This document shows positions 36,075 through 45,363 of a stretch of 64,000 nt of DNA, one piece after another. The first letter of the stretch is position 1. Every line of letters starts with the position of its first letter. A program made the translations under genes and the position numbers. The stretch lies in NCBI GenBank assembly GCA_000751555.1, contig CCEZ01000049.1:310001-374000 (forward strand). The letters run 5' to 3'. Source of the stretch: Anaerosalibacter massiliensis (GTDB taxonomy: Bacteria > Bacillota > Clostridia > Tissierellales > Sporanaerobacteraceae). Under the pieces are notes generated by a model that saw nothing but the letters and a program-made list of their open reading frames with translations, was not told the origin of the DNA and did not search any database.

Positions 36075-37022
36075 TTAATGACTAGTCTCAGTTTTAATAT
36101 CTGGAGTTATTGTTTCTTCTAAAATTTGTTTTAGTATATCTTCTGAAGTATTGTTTGCTATTTTAGACTTATGGTCAAGTATAATTCTATGGCTACAAGT
36201 ATCTATAAAAACATATATTATATCTTCTGGTACTACATAGTCTCTGCCTGAGATATAAGCATTAGCTTTTGCTATTTTACTTATAGTTAAAGCTCCTCTT
36301 GGACTTACTCCTTGCAATATAAGAGGATGTTCTCTAGTTGTTTCTGTTAAATAAGTAATATATTCTAATATATCATCTGACACATAAATTCTATTAACTT
36401 CCTCTTGCATTTCAATAAGCTCTTCTTTTGTAATTACTTGTGAAACATTATTAAGGGGTTGTTCAACTTGACGATCTCTTAATATTTCTACTTGGCTTTT
36501 AAAGTCTGGATAACCTATATTTAATTTCACCATAAAACGGTCTAATTGGGATTGAGGTAAAAGTTGTGTTCCATAGGATCCTATAGGATTTTGTGTGGAA
36601 ATAACAGTAAAAGGATTTGGAACAGCATAAGTAGTACTATCAACAGTAACATTGCCCTCTTCCATGACTTCTAATAATGCAGCCTGTGTCCTACTAGAGG
36701 TACGATTGATTTCATCTGCCAAAAGAAGATTGCACATAACAGCACCTGGCTTATATATAAACTTTTCCTTTCCCTTATCATATATTGTAAATCCTACAAT
36801 ATCTGAAGCCACAACATCTGGAGTAAACTGAATCCTGTTAAAATCCAATCTCATAACCTTGCTAAAGGCAAGAGCAAGAGTTGTCTTTCCTACTCCAGGT
36901 ATATCTTCAAGCAAAATATGGCCCTTTGCTAATATAGCCATAAATACTTTTTTAACAATTTCATCCTTACCAATAATAACTTTTTTTACTTCATCTATAA
37001 CATTTTGAGATTTATTCACCAT
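36075..37022 (-). CDS. MoxR-family AAA+ ATPase
   Basis: 315 residues. It has Walker A HILLEDIPGVGKTTLALAFS, Walker B LLLADEINRTSSRTQAALLE, ISTQNPIGSYGTQLLPQSQL (sensor 1 region) and DRFMVKLNIGYPD, then GVSPRGALTISKIAKANAYI. These are MoxR features. MoxR ATPases act as chaperones with vWA-domain partners in enzyme maturation; the pairing recalls the CobS/CobT pair of cobaltochelatase, though only at the fold level. Here the partner is the DUF58 gene just downstream. It lies 46 bases beyond the ECF S gene, inside the B12-controlled operon. Confidence 0.9.
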   Translation of the reverse strand: MVNKSQNVIDEVKKVIIGKDEIVKKVFMAILAKGHILLEDIPGVGKTTLALAFSKVMRLDFNRIQFTPDVVASDIVGFTIYDKGKEKFIYKPGAVMCNLLLADEINRTSSRTQAALLEVMEEGNVTVDSTTYAVPNPFTVISTQNPIGSYGTQLLPQSQLDRFMVKLNIGYPDFKSQVEILRDRQVEQPLNNVSQVITKEELIEMQEEVNRIYVSDDILEYITYLTETTREHPLILQGVSPRGALTISKIAKANAYISGRDYVVPEDIIYVFIDTCSHRIILDHKSKIANNTSEDILKQILEETITPDIKTETSH

Positions 37023-37068
37023 TCAAAATTCCTCCTTCAAAAGTTTATATACTGAGTTTTCTTTTTTC

Positions 37069-37752
37069 TTAAATTCCATACTTAATTTTTATTCTCTCTA
37101 GTTTTTCACCGAAAGGCTTTAATGCAAGCATCAAAAAAACCACATTTGAAATTGCATAAATTGCCATAAAAGGAAAAGAAGTGGCTACTGCTGCCATATA
37201 GCGTTTCATATTGTAAATACCATCTATAGAAAGGGTAGTCCATATGTCCATTATTAAAGAGAATATTATTCCTGAGAAAATTCCATATATGGACAAAACC
37301 ACTCTATTTTTCAACAACAATTTTTGCATAAATGGTAGCCCAGCTATAAAACCTATCATCCCCCATGAAAACATTTGGCAAGGAGTCCAAGGACCTTGTC
37401 CAAAATAAATATTAGAGATAATTGCAGACATTGAACCTGTTAAAAATCCTGCCTCGGCTCCCAAATAAATAGCTGTAATAATCACTATAGCTGCAACAGG
37501 TTTAAACCCCTGAAGAGCAGTAAAAGCAACACGTCCTGCTACTGAGATAGCTATCATTACAGCTATAATAACTATTCTTCTTGTGCTAGTCTCTCCTTTT
37601 TCAAATGTAAGAAAAATAGGAATACACGATAAAATTGCAATAATCATAGAAATAAGATTATATTTTCTATCTTTAAATATAATGACTCCTAAAGCAATAC
37701 ATAAAGGAATTAGTATAATTATAATGATATTTTTAATTTTTTTGTCGTTCAT
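37069..37752 (-). CDS. ECF transporter S component, probably for cobalamin or a corrinoid
   Basis: A 227-residue membrane protein with six or seven helices. The first two form an N-terminal pair (NIIIIILIPLCIALGVIIF; LISMIIAILSCIPIFLTF). The core has RIVIIAVMIAISVAGRVAFT and FGQGPWTPCQMFSWGMIGFI, followed by AGLPFMQKL. The aromatic GQGPWTPxQM segment is what I remember from CbrT-type cobalamin S components; this link is from memory. Its start overlaps the fused ATPase gene by 20 bases. Location in a riboswitch-controlled operon with B12-binder-like proteins supports a corrinoid substrate. Riboflavin or another vitamin is possible on family grounds alone. Confidence 0.8.
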   Translation of the reverse strand: MNDKKIKNIIIIILIPLCIALGVIIFKDRKYNLISMIIAILSCIPIFLTFEKGETSTRRIVIIAVMIAISVAGRVAFTALQGFKPVAAIVIITAIYLGAEAGFLTGSMSAIISNIYFGQGPWTPCQMFSWGMIGFIAGLPFMQKLLLKNRVVLSIYGIFSGIIFSLIMDIWTTLSIDGIYNMKRYMAAVATSFPFMAIYAISNVVFLMLALKPFGEKLERIKIKYGI

Positions 37753-39436
37753 AGTCTTTTTTCACTCCATTTAACTTGCATATTTCAATAACATCTTCAC
37801 AAGTTATAGCATTATTATACATATGTCTAGATATACGATTTGCAGCAGTTGTATAAAAACTATTATTAGAAAAAAATTCAACTGGTCTATCTGTTGAAAT
37901 AATTTCCCCATCAAAAAATAAACCACAACTATCTGAAGCTACAGCAGCAAACTCAACATCATGAGTTACCATGATAATAGTTACTCCCTGCTTTTTTAAA
38001 TCTAGTAAAATATCATATAAAACCTTTTTAGAAAACGCATCTATCCCTTTTGTTGGTTCATCTAAAAGAAGAATTTTAGGTTTCAATAAAAGTATTTTCC
38101 CAAGAGCTACTTTTTGTTGTTCTCCGCCACTTAAATCATAGGGATGCTTATCTAGTAATTCTTTAATAGAAAGCATTTCTACAATTTCCTTTGTATAGGT
38201 ATTTATCTCTTCTTTTGTATATCCCATGACTTTTCCTATCTCTTTATAATCTTCTTTAACGGTTGATTTCAAAAAAACTGTTTGTGGATTTTGAGGTAAC
38301 ACGGCAATATTGTGCTTGTATAATTCCTTGCCTTTATATTTATTTATTTTTTTCCCTCTTATTAATATCTTGCCCCTATATGGTTTATTTTGACCAGATA
38401 TAATATTTAAAAAAGTAGTCTTTCCAGACCCATTTCCGCCCAAAATACTAACTATCTCTTCTTTCTTTACATGAAAATTTAATCCAGTCAATACATCTGG
38501 TAAATCTCTTTCATAGCGAAACCAAATATTTTTTAACTCAATTATATTTTCTTCTTCATTTTTATAATTTGTTGAAAACCTATCTAAAGTAACAACTTTG
38601 TTTTCATAATTATTCGATAAAAACTCTCTACCTTCACGTACTGTGAGAGGACTTTGTCCCTTAGTATCTAATCCATTAAATATGCGAATAGCACTAGGAA
38701 GTGCTGAAAGCATTTTATGGTTTTCATCTATTTCTTTTAATTCCTGTCCTATATATTGAGGTTTGTCATATAAAATAATATTTCCTTTTTCCATTATCAT
38801 TACTTTATCTGAAATAGGTATAACTTCTTCTAATCGATGTTCTACCAATATAATAGTAAGACCTAAATCCCTATTTAACTTTTCTAAAGTACTTATAAAG
38901 TCAGATGCTGCTATAGGATCTAGTTGTGAAGTTGGTTCATCTAAAATAAGGACCTCTGGTTGCATCACCATAATTGAAGCCAAGTTCAAAAGTTGCTTTT
39001 GACCACCTGAAAGCTCTGTAGTCTTTTTTCTGAACCATTGATGAATACCAAAAAAATTAGCCATTTCTCCTACTCTTCTACGAATAACTGGTGTAGGAAT
39101 ACCCAAATTTTCTAATCCAAAAGCTAATTCATGCCATACCTTATCCGTTACTATCTGGTTTTCTGGATTTTGCATTACAAAACCTATATCACTAGCTGCT
39201 ATTCTAGCATCTAATTCTTCTAGTCTTTTATCTTTATAATAAATATTGCCATCCTTATCTCCATAAGGAGCAAGCTCTCTTTTTAATAGTTTTAGAAGAG
39301 TAGTTTTACCTGAACCTGATTCACCACAAATTGCTACAAACTCTCCTTGTTCAATGGAAAAGGATATGTCTTCTAAAGCCTTTATTTTTTGTTCCGGATA
39401 TGTAAAGTTTAAATTTTCGACCTTAATAATTTCCAA
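37733..39436 (-). CDS. ECF transporter ATPase, two ABC domains fused
   Basis: 567 residues with two ABC ATPase domains in one chain, where many Firmicutes encode EcfA1 and EcfA2 apart. Domain 1 (1-230): Walker A GESGSGKTTLLKLLKRE, LSGGQKQLLNLASIMV, LILDEPTSQLD. Domain 2 (about 300-530): GGNGSGKTTFLNIISGQN, LSGGEQQKVALGKILL, ILLLDEPTKGID. Both have Q-loops (MQNPENQ and LPQNPQT) and are likely active. It overlaps the T gene by 28 bases and the S gene by 20 bases, so the three subunits are made together. It powers uptake through the S component. Confidence 0.93.
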   Translation of the reverse strand: MEIIKVENLNFTYPEQKIKALEDISFSIEQGEFVAICGESGSGKTTLLKLLKRELAPYGDKDGNIYYKDKRLEELDARIAASDIGFVMQNPENQIVTDKVWHELAFGLENLGIPTPVIRRRVGEMANFFGIHQWFRKKTTELSGGQKQLLNLASIMVMQPEVLILDEPTSQLDPIAASDFISTLEKLNRDLGLTIILVEHRLEEVIPISDKVMIMEKGNIILYDKPQYIGQELKEIDENHKMLSALPSAIRIFNGLDTKGQSPLTVREGREFLSNNYENKVVTLDRFSTNYKNEEENIIELKNIWFRYERDLPDVLTGLNFHVKKEEIVSILGGNGSGKTTFLNIISGQNKPYRGKILIRGKKINKYKGKELYKHNIAVLPQNPQTVFLKSTVKEDYKEIGKVMGYTKEEINTYTKEIVEMLSIKELLDKHPYDLSGGEQQKVALGKILLLKPKILLLDEPTKGIDAFSKKVLYDILLDLKKQGVTIIMVTHDVEFAAVASDSCGLFFDGEIISTDRPVEFFSNNSFYTTAANRISRHMYNNAITCEDVIEICKLNGVKKDYERQKN

Positions 39437-40290
39437 TGTATATTCTCCTTTACTTCTATAATAAAAGGCAAAATCATTAGTATAAAAATAAATATATATT
39501 CTAATATTCCAACCCTAGATAACTTCAATATTGAAATAGCTGGATAATAATAAAATTCAAATATATTAAAAGCAAAACCTAAAACTACAATTACTGAGAT
39601 TAAAATAATAGCAATTAATATTGTCATATCTCTTTTATCAAACTTAAATAAGGAAAAATTAGTCCGTCCTTTTAAACCATATCCTCTTGATTTCATCGAA
39701 TCTGCTTGATTTATAGCATTTTCTAAGGACCAAGTTAACACACTATTTAAAACCCTTATACCACTTAAAACTCTATCTGTTATACTGTCACTAGAATATA
39801 ATCCAAGGGTTTTCTGGACTTGGTTTACCTTTTTAATCTGCTCCTTAAACATAGGTATAAATCTCAAAGCCATGGAAAGAACTAAAGACAATTTAGGAAT
39901 CGCCCTTCCAAATAGATAAACAAATTTATCTGAAGTCATTACTTGACTATAGGACTTGCTCCAAAAAATCACTGCGATTAGCATAGTACCAATAGCAATC
40001 CCATAAATAATAGCCTCTACGGTTACTGGTTTATCGTTAAGGAAAAAAAGCACTGTCTCACCATTATGACTGAATATAGGATTTGTAATAGCTATCAATA
40101 TAAAAACCAAAAAATAATATATAATATCTTTCAATATAGCTCTTGGTGAATTCATCATAGAAAAAAATAATATACTTCCAACTAATGAACAACCTAAAAT
40201 CACTGGATTCATTGTAAACATACTTATAAATATAACTAACAAGTAATATAAGAACAAAATAGTTGGATGGAAGGAAGAAAAACTTTTCAT
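39409..40290 (-). CDS. ECF transporter T component
   Basis: 293 residues, with five or six membrane helices (from HPTILFLYYLLVIFISMFTM) and the coupling region ALRFIPMFKEQIKKVNQVQ followed by SMKSRGYGLKGRTNFSLFKF. The SRG and GRT parts contain the Arg motifs that touch the ATPases. I start at the ATG at 40288-40290, eight bases after AAGG; the upstream GTG overlaps the site. It is 28 bases downstream of the small DUF4430 gene and overlaps the ATPase gene. With fused ATPase and S protein it makes a complete, dedicated (group I) ECF transporter. Confidence 0.92.
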   Translation of the reverse strand: MKSFSSFHPTILFLYYLLVIFISMFTMNPVILGCSLVGSILFFSMMNSPRAILKDIIYYFLVFILIAITNPIFSHNGETVLFFLNDKPVTVEAIIYGIAIGTMLIAVIFWSKSYSQVMTSDKFVYLFGRAIPKLSLVLSMALRFIPMFKEQIKKVNQVQKTLGLYSSDSITDRVLSGIRVLNSVLTWSLENAINQADSMKSRGYGLKGRTNFSLFKFDKRDMTILIAIILISVIVVLGFAFNIFEFYYYPAISILKLSRVGILEYIFIFILMILPFIIEVKENIHWKLLRSKI

Positions 40291-40318
40291 TTTTATCACC
40301 TTATCTTATTTTTAAATT

Positions 40319-40858
40319 TTATTTAAATGAATGTCCTAAATCTCGTCCTAAATTGCAAGTATAGTTGAATTCAATAACATCTCCATCTTTCAATTTATAT
40401 TTATTTACTCCATAATCAGGAAATTTGCCATTTACAGAATACATCCATCCACTTAGAGGTCCACAGGAAAATTCATATAAAAAATTGATTCCTTTTATAT
40501 AAACACTATCATAGGAGTTTTTATCTGCTCCTTGAAATTCCATTTGAATCCTATTATGGCGAACAGCTCTATCTAAAATATCAAAAACTGTATCTCCTGA
40601 ACGCAACACATATTCTGTTTTCTTTAAAATAACACCATCCTTTGGAACATATTTCTCAGACTTTAACTCTGGCGACAACTTATCCCAGTTATCTAAAATT
40701 GTATCACAGCGAATACTTATAGTAACTGTTTCTGAATCTTCCGTTATATCATCAATATGGGTTAAATAATACTCATCAACAGATTGAATCTTAGTACCTG
40801 ACACTAATATAGATATGAGCAGGATTATAAAAGCAAGTACTAATAAATCTTTTTTCAC
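40319..40858 (-). CDS. Small membrane-anchored DUF4430 protein (beta subunit-like)
   Basis: 179 residues. N-terminal hydrophobic segment (LLVLAFIILLISILVSGTKI), a signal anchor without lipobox cysteine. The rest is one DUF4430 domain: VTISIRCDTILDNWDKL, YVLRSGDTVFDILDRAV, FLYEFSCGPLSGWMYSVNGK, then KLKDGDVIEFNYTCNLGRDL at the C-terminus. It lies directly between the alpha-barrel gene (2-base gap) and the ECF T gene. In transcobalamin the same domain caps the barrel and covers the corrin. I infer that it is the beta part of a split B12 binder next to the transporter. Confidence 0.85.
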   Translation of the reverse strand: MKKDLLVLAFIILLISILVSGTKIQSVDEYYLTHIDDITEDSETVTISIRCDTILDNWDKLSPELKSEKYVPKDGVILKKTEYVLRSGDTVFDILDRAVRHNRIQMEFQGADKNSYDSVYIKGINFLYEFSCGPLSGWMYSVNGKFPDYGVNKYKLKDGDVIEFNYTCNLGRDLGHSFK

Positions 40859-40860
40859 TT

Positions 40861-42804
40861 CTACTCCTCCTCATCACTAAATTCCTCATCATCAAATAAT
40901 GACATTTTCTGTTTCATTCTTTCTTTTTTACGCTTTTTCATTCTACTCCCCACAACAAATGCAAGAATACCAACTACTATAATTATAACTATAGCTATAA
41001 TACGAGCACGAATTAAATTGTCTATTTGAGTTTTAGATTTAATTACATCTTCATAGCGAAGTACTTTCTTCTTGTCATAACTACTTAGTTTGTTAAATCT
41101 TGACACTATTTCATCTACATTTTTCTTATCTTTTATAGATAAATCATTAAATGGATATAGCTTGTCTAGTATTTCATCATTTAAAGATTCTATTTCTGCT
41201 TTTATTTTTTCAATTTCCCTCTTTTTATCATTTAACTCATCTAATAAATGAATATACTCATCTTTATTTGTAGCTTTTTCTAGTTTTTTAATTAGTTTAA
41301 CTACTTCCACATAATGTTCTGTTGTTAATTTATCAGGTAAATTTTCAACTTTCTTAACATCTTCCTTAGTAAATAAAGCACTGGAAGAAAATTCTTCACT
41401 TTCATCAAATATAGGAGTTATGGTACCATTACCATTTTTATTTACTCCTATATTAGCAGCTATAGGCTCAGAAGTATTCTCTATACCAAGAGATTTCATA
41501 GTATCTGACAATTTATAATAATTATATACATAGGATCTTTCTGAAATAGGTATCTTCAAATACTCCGAAAAAACTTCTTTAACCTTTTCTACATCCCCTT
41601 CCGACAAATTGTCTATAGATTTTTTAACAGAATTAACCTGAGATTTTGTCTTTTCATCCATTTCATCACGAAAATCATAAAGACTTCTAAACCCATTATT
41701 ATACCTACATAATGACGCAAAAGAATACAATACCTGTTCACTTGCCATAGAATTTGATTCATCTGGTTTAGATGAAGGGTTTTCTGAATCATAAGTTTTT
41801 GAATGTAAGAAACCTCCATCTTCCATCTTATATTTCATTATTCCATCTAATAAAGTATTTCCATTTTTAATAAACCTCTTATCATTAATAGGATCTACTC
41901 CAAGGGTAGAAAGAGTAACTAAAACTTGTGCTGTACTTTCAGAGTTTTCTGCACCCCAACTTTCAAAATCTCCATCATCTAGTTGAAATTTTGACAAAGT
42001 CTCCAAAGCCTCATCTACTACTTGACGAACAGTTTTACTTACCTTCTTTTTAGTTGCTTTTTGCGTATATGTGTAAACTTGTTCACTGTTATAATAAGGT
42101 GCTAAAGCTTGTATTGCCATAGCTGTTATATCTGTATCAGATTCACCACCCTCAAGAGAAAAACCTCCATCAGATAATTGTTTTTTTATGATCTCTTCAA
42201 TGATTTCATCTCGAGTATAACTTGAATCTTCTGGAACAACATACCTCATACTATCAAGAGTAATAAGTCCCCAAATCCATCCATTGATACCCTGAACCCC
42301 TAAAGATTTAGTTTTCTTTCTATTATAAGTCCCATCTGCAATAAGATTTATAGGCTTCCCTTTTTTATCTTTCCCTATATTTGTAGGATCACCACCCATA
42401 GATAAAATAGCCAAAGAAATTCTATGAAGTTCAGTAGCCTTGGTATCACTTAATTTATCATCTTCAAAATATCTGTGACTAATTCTATCTAAAATCACAG
42501 CTAAATACGCATCATAATCATCTGGATAACCAATTCTTCCAATGCCAATAGGATACCAATCCCCCGCACTATCTCCAGCATTTTCTAAAAACTTATTATT
42601 TAATAAATATTCTTCTTTGTTCACACCTATATCCGACTTTTTCCAATTTATTATTCCCTCAATGACCTCTAAAAGCTCTTCTGTATTGTAATCTCTGGAC
42701 CTTTCTTCTCCATAGGATACAGAAGTGAATACATTTATTAAAATTAGAACTGATAGTAATCCAGAAATAAATCTATATCTTATTTTAAATATATTATTTT
42801 TCAT
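40861..42804 (-). CDS. Membrane-anchored alpha-barrel protein (transcobalamin alpha-like)
   Basis: 647 residues. Signal peptide (FISGLLSVLILINVFTSVSY, then GEERS), then a terpenoid cyclase/prenyltransferase-like alpha6/alpha6 barrel, about 40-385: INGWIWGLITLDSMRYV, DGGFSLEGGESDTDITAMAI, QALAPYY, ESTAQVLVTLSTLGVDPIND, DGGFLHSKTYDSENPSSK. A helical/coiled region (about 395-600) follows, then a C-terminal membrane helix (IIAIVIIIVVGILAFVVGSR) and an acidic tail (FDDEEFSDEEE). It lacks a DUF4430 domain, but both neighbours have one. I infer the alpha part of a B12 binder facing outward beside the ECF transporter. Confidence 0.85.
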   Translation of the reverse strand: MKNNIFKIRYRFISGLLSVLILINVFTSVSYGEERSRDYNTEELLEVIEGIINWKKSDIGVNKEEYLLNNKFLENAGDSAGDWYPIGIGRIGYPDDYDAYLAVILDRISHRYFEDDKLSDTKATELHRISLAILSMGGDPTNIGKDKKGKPINLIADGTYNRKKTKSLGVQGINGWIWGLITLDSMRYVVPEDSSYTRDEIIEEIIKKQLSDGGFSLEGGESDTDITAMAIQALAPYYNSEQVYTYTQKATKKKVSKTVRQVVDEALETLSKFQLDDGDFESWGAENSESTAQVLVTLSTLGVDPINDKRFIKNGNTLLDGIMKYKMEDGGFLHSKTYDSENPSSKPDESNSMASEQVLYSFASLCRYNNGFRSLYDFRDEMDEKTKSQVNSVKKSIDNLSEGDVEKVKEVFSEYLKIPISERSYVYNYYKLSDTMKSLGIENTSEPIAANIGVNKNGNGTITPIFDESEEFSSSALFTKEDVKKVENLPDKLTTEHYVEVVKLIKKLEKATNKDEYIHLLDELNDKKREIEKIKAEIESLNDEILDKLYPFNDLSIKDKKNVDEIVSRFNKLSSYDKKKVLRYEDVIKSKTQIDNLIRARIIAIVIIIVVGILAFVVGSRMKKRKKERMKQKMSLFDDEEFSDEEE

Positions 42805-42829
42805 ATTTAACTACCTCTCTATATTTCAA

Positions 42830-44860
42830 TTACCATTCTTTATGCCAGTTTTGTCCTTGACCACCTAAACCACCAGCTCCTCCAATATCTCTTCCAAAAA
42901 ATAAAGTGTACCTAATTCTTATTACATCTCCATCTATTAAATATTGATCCGCAAATCCATAGTTTGGATAATGTCCATTGACACTATACATCCAACCAGA
43001 GCCATTTGAAAAATCAAATTCTCCTAAACTATCAGTATTATAAATCTCAGGTCCAAAACGATCTGCTTCCTCTGCTACAAGTTCAGCTAAGTCCTCTGGT
43101 ATAACAGGATTAGTCACTAACCCAGGCTTTATAAGATGAGCTAAATAGAAAGAATCACTAATCCTACCTTGATGCTCATAATTAAAGCCCCTTTCTTTTA
43201 AGAAATTATCTAATAAAACAGAAGCATCTTCTCCTTCCCGTATTTCAACTTTTGTAGGTGGTATAATATATCCTAACCCTATAGTTGTAGCTTCGATACT
43301 TATAGTTGCATGACCTGTTACCTCTCCTTTTTCCTTTACAATTCCTTTAATGCTCCTAAATGTTGATTTAGTTCTATTTCCCTCGGAATCACGTGCAATA
43401 ATATCAACTCTATTAGCACCATTTCTTATTGGAAGATTATAACTGGTCTGACCTCCATCAGTCCAATTAATAGACACTGGTTTTCCATTGCAAGACACTA
43501 TAATATTGCTTGCATCTATCCTGTTTCCCTTATAATCCTTAGCTATTACCCATATATTATATATTGATGATTTAATAGTGATTCCCTCTTTTAAATTAGT
43601 CTTTATAGTAGGATTAAAACGATCGTTGTCATCTTCATCTCCTTTACCTGGCAATACTCTATAATAAATTGTATATGTTTCTTGTTTTATATCCTCACCA
43701 TGAATAGCTGTTAAATTAATGCGTTGTCTCCCTTCTTCAGTAAAAGTAAGTGAATAATTACCTTTATCATCTCCTTGTATATATTTGCCATGATGTTCAA
43801 CTTCTAATTTTACTTTTTCATCATCTACTTTTGCTATAGCATTAAAAGAAAAATTTGGATCAGTAACCCACTGTTCATCTTTCAAATTGGTAATTATCTT
43901 AATCTTTGTATCTTTTTTTTCATAAGTAATCAAATAACTTTTTTCTTTAGTATTTCCTTCATCATCTGATGCAGATATTAAAAATTTATTTTCACCTTCA
44001 GTTAAATTAACATTGTAATTATTTTTAGTTTCTTCCTTTATTTTTTTACCATTTAAATGTACATCTACCGGAAGGTCTTTTCCTCCCTTTTTAGCAGATG
44101 CCGTGAAGGAAAGTTCTGCTTTTGTAACTTTTATTCCATCCTTTAAATTAGAATATATAACAATTTCATCAATATTTAGGTGAACAATATAAGTTTTGGA
44201 TACTGAGAATATCTTCCCATCTTTATCTTCATATATTACTCTAACCTTGATAGAATTTATACCCTCATCTAATATAACCGTCCCTTTAAAATCTTTAACT
44301 AATCCATTGCTGACAAAAACTTCTGTTTTTCTAACTTTTAACCCATGATCTTTCTGTTTAATAACAAAAGAATACTCCTCATCTGTTACAATTTCATTAT
44401 GTACAATACTAGTTGTAAAATATTCATTTATTTTTGATCTATCAGTATCTTTATTAGCATCTTCAGAATTTACAATTTCAATATTAGAAGACTCTGGATT
44501 AATTTCATCACTCTCAGCGCCTTCGTTTTTATTGTTTTTACTTTCATCTTTTTTATCTTCATTATTTTCTGTTCCTTTTGCATTATCTTTAAGCTTGTCA
44601 TCTTCCTTTTTTTCTTCTAAATCTTCCTCAGTTAATTCCTCTATTTCTACTAAAGGATCATCATGACTTGCCAATGCTACTTGAGAACTATTTTCTGCAA
44701 TTCCTTTAATAGGATTTTCAGGATTTAAAATAGATTGATTACCCAAAATATTTCCTATATAAGTTATGAAAAAAATCATCACAAATATTGCAGTAAAGTA
44801 TCTGAAAAATTTTTGATTATTAGAAATCACTTTCTTAAACTTCCCAAAAAAATTTTTCAT
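42830..44860 (-). CDS. Membrane-anchored protein with Ig-like repeats and C-terminal DUF4430
   Basis: 676 residues. N-terminal signal anchor (YFTAIFVMIFFITYIGNILG), an acidic/lysine-rich disordered linker (about 70-135), about four Ig-like beta domains (for example NLKDGIKVTKAELSFTASAK and NGANRVDIIARDSEGNRTKS), then DUF4430 (about 510-676): ISIEATTIGLGYIIPPTKVE, EFDFSNGSGWMYSVNGHYPN, YLIDGDVIRIRYTLFFGRDI. The chain ends in a glycine-rich GGAGGLGGQG stretch. It is the first gene behind riboswitch 3 (AGGAG site). The long stalk would hold the DUF4430 head away from the membrane. Confidence 0.85.
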   Translation of the reverse strand: MKNFFGKFKKVISNNQKFFRYFTAIFVMIFFITYIGNILGNQSILNPENPIKGIAENSSQVALASHDDPLVEIEELTEEDLEEKKEDDKLKDNAKGTENNEDKKDESKNNKNEGAESDEINPESSNIEIVNSEDANKDTDRSKINEYFTTSIVHNEIVTDEEYSFVIKQKDHGLKVRKTEVFVSNGLVKDFKGTVILDEGINSIKVRVIYEDKDGKIFSVSKTYIVHLNIDEIVIYSNLKDGIKVTKAELSFTASAKKGGKDLPVDVHLNGKKIKEETKNNYNVNLTEGENKFLISASDDEGNTKEKSYLITYEKKDTKIKIITNLKDEQWVTDPNFSFNAIAKVDDEKVKLEVEHHGKYIQGDDKGNYSLTFTEEGRQRINLTAIHGEDIKQETYTIYYRVLPGKGDEDDNDRFNPTIKTNLKEGITIKSSIYNIWVIAKDYKGNRIDASNIIVSCNGKPVSINWTDGGQTSYNLPIRNGANRVDIIARDSEGNRTKSTFRSIKGIVKEKGEVTGHATISIEATTIGLGYIIPPTKVEIREGEDASVLLDNFLKERGFNYEHQGRISDSFYLAHLIKPGLVTNPVIPEDLAELVAEEADRFGPEIYNTDSLGEFDFSNGSGWMYSVNGHYPNYGFADQYLIDGDVIRIRYTLFFGRDIGGAGGLGGQGQNWHKEW

Positions 44861-44904
44861 AAATCAAACTCCTATTCCTTTAATATAATTTATAATATAT
44901 CCCA

Positions 44905-45155
44905 AAATAAAAAGAGCTTCTATCCTAGGGAGTTTTAACTCCAAAAACTAAGATAGAAGCTCTTTTTATGCTGTAGAACTTTACTTAAAACGAATCCCTT
45001 ATGCGAGGCTCGTTTCCCATCATCAAAGAGCAGGTTCCCGACTAAAGCTAAACTTTTCACGGTAGCGCATCTGTTCAGGAATTTCACCTGATTCCCTAAG
45101 GATAATATACCTATCCTTCCCAATATATAAGCTATTGAGACTACTTTGATATAAA
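44905..45155 (-). promoter_or_regulatory. Cobalamin riboswitch 3 (class II-like) with terminator
   Basis: Minus strand: ATCAAAGTAG (P1), GGGAATCAGGTGAAATTCC, AGATGCGCTACCG (L5 region), an AAAG/CTTT stem, AGTCGGGAACCTGC, CTCTTTGAT (P1 closing), P13 stem AAACGA/TCGTTT whose loop has CGCAT complementary to ATGCG in L5. The terminator is AGAGCTTCTATC / GATAGAAGCTCT near 44912-44966 plus TTTTTATTTT. It precedes the ten-gene transport operon by about 45 bases. It is nearly the same as riboswitch 4. Confidence 0.92.
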
Positions 45156-45192
45156 GTTAAATTGTAATCTAATAATATTATACGAACATTCT

Positions 45193-45234
45193 TATACTTA
45201 ATTTAAGTATAGCATATTTAATTTTCAAAGGCAA
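45193..45234 (-). promoter_or_regulatory. Promoter of riboswitch 3 with overlapping palindrome
   Basis: Minus strand TTGCCT (45229-45234), a 17-base spacer, TATACT (45206-45211) with TG one base upstream. The 19-base palindrome TATACTTAAATTAAGTATA (45193-45211) covers the -10 and start region and looks like an operator. Confidence 0.5.
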
Positions 45235-45322
45235 ACTGATTTTGTTTTTTCTAATATAGTTATAATCATGCTCATAGGAACATTTTTCTATAATTCTATA
45301 AATATTATTATACAAAGAAATA

Positions 45323-45352
45323 AGGATGAAAACTCATGAAAGTCTTCATCCT
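45323..45352 (-). terminator. Terminator after the 1492-residue gene
   Basis: Stem AGGATGAA / TTCATCCT with extra inner pairs, then TTATTTCTTTG on the minus strand. An equal hairpin follows the neighbouring gene at 50291-50320. Confidence 0.75.
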
Positions 45353-45363
45353 AATAATTAATT

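Noticed and set aside
44935-45123. A 62-codon minus-strand frame between riboswitch 3 parts
   Set aside because: It lies wholly inside the riboswitch, has no ribosome site and its codons are explained by conserved RNA structure.
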